Origin: Agrobacterium tumefaciens
GTDB lineage: Bacteria > Pseudomonadota > Alphaproteobacteria > Rhizobiales > Rhizobiaceae
Reading direction: 5' to 3'
NCBI RefSeq assembly: GCF_013318015.2
Contig: NZ_CP115841.1
Coordinates: forward strand, 1,240,001-1,304,000
DNA: 64,000 nucleotides
Position numbers and translations under genes: made by a program. The notes beneath the pieces are model-generated. The model was not told where the DNA came from. It worked only from the letters and a program-made list of their open reading frames with translations, and ran no database searches. Of this stretch, positions 31,378-39,120 are shown piece by piece. Numbering within the stretch: position 1 is the first letter of the stretch; the number at the start of each line of letters is the position of its first letter.

Positions 31378-31653
31378 TTACGTCCTTGCCAGCGGCAGTT
31401 TTTGCCGCCGCGTCCAGCCATGCGGGCGTGCTGTACCGATGGAAACGCTGTTGAAGCCTATGACGAGCGACCTCGCAAACTGGCTATCGGAAAAAAGGCC
31501 GGAACTGTTCGTGCTGCGAATGGTGTTGTCATTGCCGGCCATGTTTTCGGCCGCCGGTTGCTGGCCCTGCGGGCCTGTGGTCGCGGCAACGTCCGCACCA
31601 TCCACAGTCTTCTGGACGTCGCGTTTGTTTCCCCCGGGCGTCTCATCCGCCAC
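31378..31653 (-). CDS. hypothetical small hydrophilic protein
   Basis: A 91-codon frame starting with GTG (MADETPGGNKRDVQKTVDGA). Codon use is G/C-rich at third positions like the neighbours, and the first half is hydrophilic with Gln, Asn and Gly. No good Shine-Dalgarno is visible and no family is recognised. It lies 83 bases after the mechanosensitive channel gene on the same strand. The evidence is codon use and length only. Confidence 0.35.
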   Translation of the reverse strand: MADETPGGNKRDVQKTVDGADVAATTGPQGQQPAAENMAGNDNTIRSTNSSGLFSDSQFARSLVIGFNSVSIGTARPHGWTRRQKLPLART

Positions 31654-31736
31654 TATGCAAATAGTGCGCGAGGATAACTCCCCGCGCCCGTCAACGCCCG
31701 TATCGGCTGCGTCGCCGCAGCCGCGGTAGCCGCAGA

Positions 31737-34406
31737 TTAACTGTCCTTGCCGGCCGCCTTCAACGTCGCCTTCGGCTCCACCACGGTTTTGTCACCCGCC
31801 TTGCCCGCGTCCTTTTCCGGTGCAGTTGCCGCGGCAGGCGCCGCCGCGCCCGTATGCGCCGCCACCGCCTTGTCACCCTCTTCCGAAAGCAGCGCCGCCA
31901 GCATTTGCGGATTTGCATCACCTTCCACGTGGATGTTGAGGTTACGCTGCGGGAACGGGATGGCGATCCCCTCTTCGCGGAAGCGTTTCAGGATCGCGAT
32001 CCTCAGCGCGTTTTTCACGCCAAGCCCGTTCGAAAGATCGGCGAGGTGGAAACGCAATTCGAAATCCAGCGAGAAGTCGCCGAAACGGAGGAATTCCACA
32101 TGCGGTTCGGGGTTGCGCAGTACGGGCGGCTGGGTGCGCACCAGTTCCAGCAGAATATCCATCACCTGCTGCGGATCGGATTCATAGGCAACGGAGACCG
32201 GAATTTCCGCACGCATGATGCGGTTGCGGTGTGTCCAGTTGCCGACCGAGGAATTGATGAATTCCGAGTTCGGTACGATGATCGACTGGCCGCGGAAGGT
32301 TTCAATCTCGGTCGCGCGCACCGAAAGCCGTTTGACGGTGCCTTCCGTCGTGCCTGTCACCACCCAGTCACCCACCTTGAAGGGACGCTCGACCAGCAGG
32401 ATGAGGCCGGAGACGAAGTTCGAGACGATGTTCTGAAGGCCGAAACCGATACCGACCGAAAGGGCAGACGCCACCAGCGCCAGGCTGGAGAGGTTAAGAC
32501 CGGCGGAAGAGACGCCGAAAATGGCCGCAACCGCGATACCGAGATAACCGATGCCGGTCTTGACCGAGTTGCGCACGCCCGCATCCACCTGTCCGCGCGC
32601 CATGACGTTGTTGTCCAGCCACTTCTGGAACCAGCGTGTGATGATGTAGCCGATGGCAAAGACAAGGACGCCGCCGAACAGCCCGATCAGCGAGATGGAG
32701 GCATTGCCGACGGTGATGCCGGTCAGCAGACGATAGGCCCAGCTTTCGATATCGCCCGGCTGGAACCCCCAGGAAAACAGGATGAGCGGCACGCCGAAGG
32801 CGAGTGCGATCACATAGATGCCGAGCCCCGCCGCAAGACCGGCCTGATCCAGCGCAACCGGGCCGAGACCGTAGCGCCGCCCGAGATAACGACCGGCCAG
32901 GGATTCGGAAAAGGCGCCCTGTCGCGAAATCGCCTTGCCGGAAAGAATGCCGATATACATTGTTGCGAGCACCGCACCGGTGGCGACGATCTGCGTCGCA
33001 AGGAACCGCGCCAGCCCCACATAACCCGTCAGGCAGGCACCGATGAGAACAAACCCGCCGACCCTGAGCAGAATGACCAGCCAGCGCGGCAGGCGCTGGT
33101 TGCCGGTCTCGTAGTCCTGCCCCTCACCGATCACCGGGCGCAGGAACGACACGGTGAGCAGGATGATGCCAATGATGATGGAGGCAATGAAGCTCTTGGC
33201 AACGGTGACGATCAGCGGCGAATAGAGCGTCTCGCTGATCGTGCCGAACAGATAATCGAGACCGTTGACGAGCGCCATCAAAAGCACGGCCGAGGACAGC
33301 GTGTGCGCTCCGCGATTGGAAACCTGCAACAGACGCCATTCCGGCTGCGTCGGCGCAAAGATAGCGTAGCTCAGCCGCGACACGAAATAGACGAAGCCCG
33401 TAACTGCCATGGCGCCGAACAGGATCGGCGCGATATCGGAACGAAGCACGTTGAAATTATCGAGGAAAAACGCCGAGGTTACCAGAAACAGGAAAAGCGA
33501 CAGCGACTGCACCATGGTTGACCAGAAGGCCACCGAAAGCCGCCGCAGATAGGAAGGCTCGCCGGAAAAGGCCCGCCGTTCCATGCGGCTGCCGAAAAAG
33601 CGGTAACCGCCCACCAGAAACAACAGCGCCGCCATGATCGACAGCATCACCGCCCCGAACATCGGCAGGCGTTTGTAGTTCCAGACGAAACCCGCCCAGC
33701 TGCTGAAGGCGTTGTTGAGATTGGTCAGCTCGCTCACGAAGGCGGAAGAGGCGTCGCCCAGCGTCTGGGAAGAGACTTCGGTGCGCTTGAACAGGGTCGC
33801 GGCAAAAAGCGCCCGCCGAACCGCCGTAATGTTGTTGGAAATCTGCGCGGCGTTGGTGGCAGTGCTCTCCACCTCGCCGGCAATGGCATTCACCTCGGCG
33901 CGCTCCGCAGTCAGCCGGGAGCGCTCCTCCGTCACCATGCTCGCTTCGGGCGGCTGTCCTTCCGCCGGGGCAGCACCAAGCGCGTCGAGACGCGTCTTGA
34001 TCTGGTCCAGACGGGTCCGCAGCTTGGTGTTGGCGGCGGCAGCATCGGCTGCAATGGTATCGGCGCGTCCCTTCAGGTCCACCAGCTGCACGTCATCGCT
34101 GCCGCCCGCCTCCACCTGTTTGGCGATTGCCGAAATATCGGCCTTCCATTTTTCCAGATCCGTGCGCGCCTGCTCGACGATGGAAGCCTGGATAGCGACT
34201 GGTGCGGCCGCTGGCGCATCCTGCGCCGACGCCAAGGTTGCGGACGACAGAAAGCTGCCAAGGAGGGTGAATACCGCGACCATTATCGCAGCCATGGCGG
34301 CCTTTCGCCGCCGGTCGGATAAAGGCCCGCCGAACATCCGCCTACCGTCAATCATTCCGCCAAACATCAACCGCACATCCATGCCTTTCAAATCTTCACC
34401 CAGCAT
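31737..34406 (-). CDS. MscK-type mechanosensitive channel with DUF3772
   Basis: An 889-residue inner-membrane channel. Signal-like N-terminus (hydrophobic about 40-62), a periplasmic helical DUF3772 region (about 70-215), about ten transmembrane helices, then the MscS pore domain (GFGLQNIVSNFVSGLILL) and cytoplasmic beta domain (VKRLSVRATEIETFRGQSIIVPNS). The C-terminus is Ala/Lys-rich. It should release solutes on hypo-osmotic shock. Several in-frame ATGs (34406, 34382, 34355, 34337) could be the start; 34382 has GAAAGG just upstream. It is divergent from the GlsB-like gene. Confidence 0.88.
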   Translation of the reverse strand: MLGEDLKGMDVRLMFGGMIDGRRMFGGPLSDRRRKAAMAAIMVAVFTLLGSFLSSATLASAQDAPAAAPVAIQASIVEQARTDLEKWKADISAIAKQVEAGGSDDVQLVDLKGRADTIAADAAAANTKLRTRLDQIKTRLDALGAAPAEGQPPEASMVTEERSRLTAERAEVNAIAGEVESTATNAAQISNNITAVRRALFAATLFKRTEVSSQTLGDASSAFVSELTNLNNAFSSWAGFVWNYKRLPMFGAVMLSIMAALLFLVGGYRFFGSRMERRAFSGEPSYLRRLSVAFWSTMVQSLSLFLFLVTSAFFLDNFNVLRSDIAPILFGAMAVTGFVYFVSRLSYAIFAPTQPEWRLLQVSNRGAHTLSSAVLLMALVNGLDYLFGTISETLYSPLIVTVAKSFIASIIIGIILLTVSFLRPVIGEGQDYETGNQRLPRWLVILLRVGGFVLIGACLTGYVGLARFLATQIVATGAVLATMYIGILSGKAISRQGAFSESLAGRYLGRRYGLGPVALDQAGLAAGLGIYVIALAFGVPLILFSWGFQPGDIESWAYRLLTGITVGNASISLIGLFGGVLVFAIGYIITRWFQKWLDNNVMARGQVDAGVRNSVKTGIGYLGIAVAAIFGVSSAGLNLSSLALVASALSVGIGFGLQNIVSNFVSGLILLVERPFKVGDWVVTGTTEGTVKRLSVRATEIETFRGQSIIVPNSEFINSSVGNWTHRNRIMRAEIPVSVAYESDPQQVMDILLELVRTQPPVLRNPEPHVEFLRFGDFSLDFELRFHLADLSNGLGVKNALRIAILKRFREEGIAIPFPQRNLNIHVEGDANPQMLAALLSEEGDKAVAAHTGAAAPAAATAPEKDAGKAGDKTVVEPKATLKAAGKDS

Positions 34407-34529
34407 CAGGCTATTTATCGCCTGCTGCGCGGAAAACCACCCGCAAAAAGCGAGGTTTTCGGGAGTTTACCTTGCTTTTCACCCGGAGAATCATCACCTT
34501 CAATAGTGCAGCAATCATGGGAGGAAATC

Positions 34530-34784
34530 ATGGAATCTGCTGGTATTGGCTGGATCGCAGCTATCATCATCGGTGGTGTCGCCGGGTGGCTCGCCGAACA
34601 ATTCATGAAAAGCAATATGGGTGTTTTCATGAACATCCTACTTGGAATCGTCGGTGCCATCGTCGCTAACGCCATTCTCTCGGTATTCGGAATCGTTTTG
34701 ACCGGATGGATCGGTTATCTCATCGCCGGCTTCATCGGCGCCTGCATCCTCATCGTTATCGGAAGAGCCTTCCGGCGAGGATAG
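34530..34784 (+). CDS. GlsB/YeaQ/YmgE family membrane protein
   Basis: An 84-residue protein with three hydrophobic segments and the Gly-rich pattern of the transglycosylase-associated (GlsB/YeaQ/YmgE) family: GWIAAIIIGGVAGWLAEQ, then GIVGAIVANAIL and YLIAGFIGACILIVIG. Members are often induced by envelope or general stress; the molecular role is not settled. GGAGGAAATC gives an ideal Shine-Dalgarno for the ATG at 34530, preferred over an upstream in-frame GTG (34506). It sits between the divergent MscK-type gene and tRNA-Lys. Confidence 0.9.
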   Translation: MESAGIGWIAAIIIGGVAGWLAEQFMKSNMGVFMNILLGIVGAIVANAILSVFGIVLTGWIGYLIAGFIGACILIVIGRAFRRG

Positions 34785-34794
34785 CAAAAGAAAA

Positions 34795-34816
34795 AAATCC
34801 GTAAAATCCCGGATTT
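34795..34816 (+). terminator. possible weak terminator after the GlsB-like gene
   Basis: AAATCC / GGATTT pairing, 10 bases after the stop and preceded by an A-run. The stem is short and there is no U-tract, so this is weak. Confidence 0.3.
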
Positions 34817-34881
34817 CCAGCCTTTTCCAGCGCGACTGAAATTTTTTCGTCACAAAAATCGAAGAAATTTCATTTCCGCGC

Positions 34882-34910
34882 TGGACAAGCCGAAACTTCC
34901 CCTTTATAGC
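34882..34910 (+). promoter_or_regulatory. sigma70-type promoter of tRNA-Lys
   Basis: TGGACA (34882-34887), 17-base spacer, TATAGC (34905-34910), 30 bases before the tRNA, followed by a C-rich discriminator stretch. Confidence 0.65.
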
Positions 34911-34939
34911 CCCCCTCACACCGCCACACGGTGTCGGTC

Positions 34940-35015
<76 letters not shown>

Positions 35016-35148
35016 AATTCTTCAAAAATGACAAGACGTTGCGGTGCTAAGTTAAAGCATCGCCTTCGGCGCCGGGGACTGAAAAAAAGTTCGCCTTCGG
35101 CGCCCCTGAACATGCGGTCGCGACAGCGGACCTAGCTCCCAAGAAAAC

Positions 35149-35595
35149 CTACAACTTCGTTTCGGGTATGATTTTTGTCCCGATAAAACGTGGCCCCAAG
35201 GGCCGCCCGGCAATACGGCTTGCGAATTCCTCGGTGAAAGGAACAGGCGTTGCCCGCCTCACCGCGTTGATGGCGGAATCGATAAAGGCTTGCCGTCTTG
35301 GACTGTCTTCCTGCGGGCGCGCGGCTGTGACGACCACCTTGCCCCTTATCTGCCCATCCTTATGCAGGATGAACTGCAGCGTCACGACAAGCCCCTCCGT
35401 GTCTTCCGGCGGCACCCAGCATGCGTAAATCGCATCGAACATTTCTTTGAGGTTGCTGACCGGAGCAGGATCGTTGCAGACCCGCGACTGGCCCAAAGCC
35501 TGCGTCAGAAAACCCGCGTACAGGGTGGCCAGTGCCACGATACCCGGCAGCTTGAGGCCGCAGAAGAATAAAAACGAACGCTTGATCAAATCCAT
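35149..35595 (-). CDS. exported protein with TonB-C-like domain
   Basis: A 148-residue protein with an N-terminal hydrophobic segment (about residues 5-30: FLFFCGLKLPGIVALATLYAG) acting as signal or anchor. The C-terminal domain (about 50-148; VVTLQFILHKDGQIRGKVVV, then AINAVRRATPVPF) resembles the TonB/TolA C-terminal fold, with no visible energy-coupling partners. The ATG at 35595 has AGAGGATA just upstream; the frame extends 17 codons further with no ribosome binding site. Its upstream side is the AT-rich spacer. Confidence 0.7.
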   Translation of the reverse strand: MDLIKRSFLFFCGLKLPGIVALATLYAGFLTQALGQSRVCNDPAPVSNLKEMFDAIYACWVPPEDTEGLVVTLQFILHKDGQIRGKVVVTAARPQEDSPRRQAFIDSAINAVRRATPVPFTEEFASRIAGRPLGPRFIGTKIIPETKL

Positions 35596-35639
35596 TATCC
35601 TCTGTCGGAAAGCGATCAGCCTGGCCCATCCACCAATTA

Positions 35640-35945
35640 ACGTCATTTTTTGAAAAAATATTTTTGTCAGTAAAAACTCTTCGCTGATTCAGCAATCGAT
35701 ATATACAAAATAACAAAGTCCACGATACACACAGAAAAATTATAAATAAATCAAAATAAAAATCAAAATAAATGAAAAAACAATTGGAAATAAGAAAATA
35801 TTTTCGGAATAGAAGAATAATATATTTGTATCATAAAAATAAAATCACGAATAAAGGCAAAAATTCGAAATATTTATTTATATATATTTGTAATATTTAA
35901 AATAGACTGGATATCTCGAAAAGTTACCCATAAATAACCCTTCGC
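35640..35945. other. very AT-rich intergenic region
   Basis: About 300 bases composed very largely of A and T, in sharp contrast to the rest of the window. It has many short A-tracts and TATATTTA-type steps. No gene is seen in it. It separates the divergent TonB-C-like gene and the small secreted protein gene and probably contains their promoters. Such tracts are typical binding regions of H-NS-like regulators; in rhizobia that role is attributed to MucR/Ros proteins. That link is inference. Confidence 0.8.
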
Positions 35946-35967
35946 AATTTAACCAAAACCCGCAGTT

Positions 35968-36010
35968 TGCATTGCAAGCCACTGGTTTGGTTGTATGCAT
36001 TGCCAAGCCA
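35968..36010 (+). repeat. imperfect direct repeat, possible operator
   Basis: TGCATTGCAAGCCA at 35968-35981 recurs as TGCATTGCCAAGCCA at 35996-36010, 28 bases apart and just upstream of the small secreted protein gene. Possible regulator site. Confidence 0.45.
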
Positions 36011-36036
36011 GAACGATGGCGCAAAAGGGGGATATC

Positions 36037-36369
36037 ATGACATCAAAATGGGTAACGGCGGTGTTTTTCGGAGCTACGCTGACGGTTGCGGGTGCGGCGC
36101 AGGCGGACGACCTCGTCTTTTCGCTGAAGAACGGAACGAACTCCGTTCTCAATGCCTTCTACACCTCGCCGGTCGGCGTCGATGACTGGGAAGACGACGT
36201 GTTCGGGAAGAAGGCGCTTGGTCCGGGCGAAACGATGGAGATCACCATCGCCGATGGCCGCCGCGTGTGCAAATACGACATGCGTTTCGAATTCCAGGGC
36301 GATGAGCTGGAAGACCTCGAGGATACGCAGAACCTGTGCGAACTCGGCGAATATACCATCACCGAGTAA
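36037..36369 (+). CDS. small acidic secreted protein
   Basis: A 110-residue protein with a signal peptide (TSKWVTAVFFGATLTVAGAAQA, in part, cleaved before DDLVF). The mature part is acidic, predicted beta-rich, and has two cysteines (VCKYDMRF and NLCELGEY) that could form a disulfide in the periplasm. It resembles short rhizobial proteins with no proven function. AAGGGGGATATC precedes the chosen ATG. It lies downstream of the AT-rich spacer and direct repeat, which suggests tight regulation. Confidence 0.8.
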   Translation: MTSKWVTAVFFGATLTVAGAAQADDLVFSLKNGTNSVLNAFYTSPVGVDDWEDDVFGKKALGPGETMEITIADGRRVCKYDMRFEFQGDELEDLEDTQNLCELGEYTITE

Positions 36370-36532
36370 GAATCCGGCAATAACGGCCCTGCCCGATCAT
36401 GGCGGGGCCTGCACCAACAAGCGGCCTTCAAAAAAATCAGCCGCTCCCGCAACGCCGGTTTTGCAACACAGCTACTGAAACGACGAAATATCAGCGCGGC
36501 AGTGCCACCCGCTCCGCAAAGCGGTCTTAATC

Positions 36533-36790
36533 ATGCCTATGATTGGGGTGATGAGATTGATCGTCAACATATTGCTTTTCGCCCTCGGCGCAGTCGGAAG
36601 CGGCGTATGTGCGTTTCTATTGTCGGGGACGCTTGCCGATTCCGGATTTCTCGGTTCCTGTTTCGAGGGAAGTTGTGCCTATGCGGCGCTTTTCATGGTG
36701 CTGCCCGTCACATGGTTCGTGCTTTTTGCGCTTTATGTCATGGCATTGCTGGTCTGGAGACGAAAACCTTTCCGGAACGGAAGGCTCTGA
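36533..36790 (+). CDS. small two-helix membrane protein
   Basis: An 85-residue protein with two predicted transmembrane helices (about residues 8-30 and 47-72) joined by a loop containing two cysteines (SCFEGSCAY). The basic C-terminus RRKPFRNGRL suggests a cytosolic end. Alternative starts at 36539 and 36551 would keep both helices. No strong Shine-Dalgarno marks any of them. No family recognised; support comes from hydrophobic pattern and codon use. Confidence 0.55.
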   Translation: MPMIGVMRLIVNILLFALGAVGSGVCAFLLSGTLADSGFLGSCFEGSCAYAALFMVLPVTWFVLFALYVMALLVWRRKPFRNGRL

Positions 36791-36985
36791 AATAGGTAAG
36801 ACAGCGCCGTCGCTACCGGACGTTCGTTGACAGCCATCGAGACTTGCCGTTAACGTCCCGCCTGCTGGGGGATTCGCTGCCATTGATATACGGGCCTGCC
36901 CGATATCATAGGCCTCTGAATGTGCATGTTTCCGATTTGCGCGTCGCTTAACGACGTGCATGGCGGAAAACAGGGAGACCAAACG

Positions 36986-37210
36986 ATGCGGGCCGCAATT
37001 AATTCTCCATCGCTTTCTATCGATACCATGGACTATCAGGCCGAGTGCCAGTTCGCGCTGGAGCCCTCCATTCAAGGGCTGATCGAAAAAGCGGAAGACG
37101 CTGGCTGGAACCGTCAGCAGGCCGCGCTTGCCATCGTCGCGCTCGCCAGTGAACATCTGAGTGACCTGCTTCCAGGCCTCACCGTACCCGATCAACGCCC
37201 CCTGTCCTGA
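36986..37210 (+). CDS. small conserved-looking hypothetical protein
   Basis: A 74-residue soluble protein. CAGGGAGACC upstream gives the ATG at 36986 a good ribosome binding site. The C-terminal half (ALEPSIQGLIEKAEDAGW, then QQAALAIVALASEHL) is helical and resembles short rhizobial proteins of unknown role. No signal peptide or membrane segment. An upstream extension to 36920 is unlikely. Confidence 0.65.
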   Translation: MRAAINSPSLSIDTMDYQAECQFALEPSIQGLIEKAEDAGWNRQQAALAIVALASEHLSDLLPGLTVPDQRPLS

Positions 37211-37452
37211 CAGCCTCCCGCCCGCCGGAGCTGATCAGCACCCGGCATGATTGCCAAAGCATCCCGAAAATTGATTGAGCAGGCCGGAGTATCCCCCGTC
37301 GCGCCCGCAAGGGCGTTCGATGCTCCGTCGCAAGCGCTTGGGGAGAAAACGCTCCACGCGAAGCCCTGCCCCCTCAACGCAGCCCGTAGTGTCCCCGTCA
37401 CAGACCGTCTCCAGGGCATTTCAGCTGCCCTTTAACTATCGCTGCCACAGTG

Positions 37453-37490
37453 TTGACATAAGCGACCGATAATGAGAACATAAAGTGAAC
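37453..37490 (+). promoter_or_regulatory. promoter with overlapping LexA (SOS) box
   Basis: TTGACA at 37453-37458 is a consensus -35. The -10 region 17 bases on falls within GAACATAAAGTGAAC (37476-37490), which is GAAC-N7-GAAC, the reverse complement of the alphaproteobacterial LexA operator GTTC-N7-GTTC. LexA binding here would block RNA polymerase until DNA damage. The ATG of the 62-residue protein is 16 bases downstream. Confidence 0.75.
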
Positions 37491-37506
37491 ATTATGGAGG
37501 TCAGCG

Positions 37507-37695
37507 ATGAACGCAGCAGACGCAACCATAGAAAATGCCCTGTCCGTGGTCGCCCGCTCCCGCGATATGCGCGAGCGCGCGCTCGAGAGACGACGGGAAT
37601 TGCAGCGGCGAACGGAAGTAATCATCGCCCGGCCGCTCTACGTGCTGAAAAAGAATGAAGGCCCGAAGCAATTGTCGCTAAAACTCGACAGCTAG
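37507..37695 (+). CDS. small basic protein, probably LexA-controlled
   Basis: A 62-residue, Arg-rich, soluble protein (RSRDMRERALERRRELQRR is the central helix). TATGGAGGTCAGCG gives GGAGG 7 bases before the ATG. There is no membrane segment, so it is not like the SOS division inhibitors SidA or SulA-type proteins by appearance. The C-terminus has LKKNEGPKQLSLKLDS. A perfect LexA box overlaps its promoter and a terminator follows, so it forms a single-gene SOS unit. Function unknown; the charge pattern would suit nucleic acid or protein binding. Confidence 0.8.
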   Translation: MNAADATIENALSVVARSRDMRERALERRRELQRRTEVIIARPLYVLKKNEGPKQLSLKLDS

Positions 37696-37707
37696 ATCGC
37701 AAAAAGC

Positions 37708-37743
37708 AAATCCCGTGCGGATTACCTCACACACGGGATTTTC
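37708..37743. terminator. terminator between convergent small genes
   Basis: AAATCCCGTG / CACGGGATTTT with a 14-base loop, 12 bases after the 62-residue gene; the left side carries an A-run so it can also serve the minus-strand gene. Confidence 0.7.
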
Positions 37744-37768
37744 AGAATGAAACGATCATTGTCTTGTC

Positions 37769-38020
37769 TTATTGCATGCGTTGCATTGCGGCTTCGGGTT
37801 CGCCAGTCGTCGCAACCGTTGCCGCCGGAAGGCGATCGGTCTTTTTCAGTATGACGATGGGCTTGTCCACCGGATCCGTCGGCGGAACGATGCTTGCAGT
37901 TTTGAATTCACGGTCGACAGCAGGAACGGAAGCGTTGATCTTTTCATGACCTGCGCACTCCGCCAACGCTGCACTGGCGGAAAAACCAAGTACAGCGGCG
38001 ATAATGAGAACTGATTTCAT
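37769..38020 (-). CDS. small secreted hypothetical protein
   Basis: An 83-residue protein with a clean signal peptide (KSVLIIAAVLGFSASAALA, cleaved before ECAGH). AAGGGAGAATGAC precedes the ATG. The mature 62 residues are proline-rich (SIVPPTDPVDKPIVILKKTDRLPAAT) with one cysteine. Similar short exported proteins occur in rhizobia without known function. Convergent with the LexA-controlled gene. Confidence 0.75.
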   Translation of the reverse strand: MKSVLIIAAVLGFSASAALAECAGHEKINASVPAVDREFKTASIVPPTDPVDKPIVILKKTDRLPAATVATTGEPEAAMQRMQ

Positions 38021-38168
38021 GTCATTCTCCCTTCGCTTTCGTGGCGATCTCCCAATCTAAGGGGAGACGGTCCGGATTGAAAATCACACTTTAGAGACAT
38101 CTAAAGCTCTCTGTCATTGCGGCAGTCGTCATCGGTCGGCCATGGGGCAATGGGTCAGGCGTGCCGCT

Positions 38169-38327
38169 TTATTTTTTCCGCAAATCCAGCGGATTTTGGC
38201 AAAGCGGCCTGCGGAATATCATCGCCACATAACTTCCCTTCAGGGAAATGAGGCTAGGCTTGTAAGTCGTGGCCTGTGCCGCGTTGGCGGCCTTTATCGT
38301 TCGTCCATCTGGAGAATTATGCTGCAT
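38169..38327 (-). CDS. candidate 52-residue small protein
   Basis: A short frame whose ATG (38327) has a perfect AAGGAGG, 7 bases upstream. The product is basic and soluble, starts MQHNSPDGRTIKAANAAQ and ends LCQNPLDLRKK. No family recognised. A frame extending upstream to 38549 exists, but the Shine-Dalgarno supports this internal start. It lies upstream of the small secreted protein gene on the same strand, with about 150 bases between. Confidence 0.5.
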   Translation of the reverse strand: MQHNSPDGRTIKAANAAQATTYKPSLISLKGSYVAMIFRRPLCQNPLDLRKK

Positions 38328-38664
38328 GGCACGCCTCCTTCCATGAGCGATAACGAAAAAACAGCGGTCTTGTTCCGCAGCGGCGAAACGGCGGACAATT
38401 GAAAAGATAAGGCACCGCCGCGTGCTTCGTCTCCACGCCGGTGAGATGGTGACACGAATAGTCGGATGAGGGCAAAGTCTTGCCGCATAGCTCCGGCCTC
38501 GCCGCCTCATTCCGCTCCCGCTGAGAAGAGCGCTCCCAAACCCAACCATGACCCAAGGCTTGAAATTTTGCCCGAAACCGCTATATGGCTTTGCGAGAGG
38601 ACGACCTCGGCCATTATGGCGACAGCATGCGGGACGGCCCGGTCACATACCGGAGAATAAATTG
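38328..38664. other. intergenic region, no gene seen
   Basis: About 340 bases between the 52-residue candidate (minus) and the PACE gene (plus). It must hold both promoters. Open frames through it have no ribosome binding sites or recognisable products. Confidence 0.4.
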
Positions 38665-39096
38665 CGTTCCCTGCCTGATCGTATCCGCCACGCTCTCAGC
38701 TTCGAAATCATCGGCCTTCTGCTGGTCGTGCCGCTGGGTGCATTCGTATTTCACATGCCCATGGAAGATATCGGCATTGTCGGTCTGGTCAGCGCCACGC
38801 TCGCCACCGCCTGGAACTATCTTTACAATCTCGGCTTCGACCATGCCATGCAGCGCCTGAAAGGCACGACGCTGAAGACGCCCGCTATCCGCGTCGCCCA
38901 TGCCCTGCTGTTCGAATTGGGTCTGCTGATCGTGCTGATGCCCTTCATCGCCTGGTATCTCAGCATCAGCCTTGCCCAGGCGCTGGTGATGGATATCTCG
39001 TTTGCGCTGTTCTACGTAGTCTATGCCTTCGTCTTCAACTGGGGCTACGACCGGCTTTTCCCGCTGCCGGAATGGCAGTCGCAGGACGCCGTCTGA
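38665..39096 (+). CDS. PACE-family multidrug/biocide efflux protein
   Basis: A 143-residue membrane protein of the PACE (bacterial transmembrane pair) family. It has four helices in two repeats, with the conserved RIRHALSFEIIGL at the start, then TAWNYLYNLGFDHAM, and in the second half RVAHALLFELGLL and FVFNWGYDRLFP. The glutamates in the paired HALSFE and HALLFE motifs are the expected proton-coupling sites. Family members export chlorhexidine, acriflavine and short diamines. The start is inferred as TTG (38665), because CCGGAG sits 6 bases upstream and family similarity begins there. An ATG at 38548 would add 39 unrelated residues. Confidence 0.88.
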   Translation, partial: RSLPDRIRHALSFEIIGLLLVVPLGAFVFHMPMEDIGIVGLVSATLATAWNYLYNLGFDHAMQRLKGTTLKTPAIRVAHALLFELGLLIVLMPFIAWYLSISLAQALVMDISFALFYVVYAFVFNWGYDRLFPLPEWQSQDAV

Positions 39097-39120
39097 TCGG
39101 CGGCGGCACCGGCGTGTGCG

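Noticed and set aside
31854..33521. 555-codon open frame antisense to the MscK-type gene
   Set aside because: Highly charged artefact of the opposite strand; the sense product has a clear MscS domain.
35041..35104. Repeated CGCCTTCGGCGCC blocks after tRNA-Lys
   Set aside because: Two short GC hairpins only; could be a weak terminator but no clear U-tract, and no larger structure.
37247..37435. 62-codon frame in the gap before the LexA-controlled gene
   Set aside because: No Shine-Dalgarno at useful distance and no recognised similarity; conservation data would be needed.
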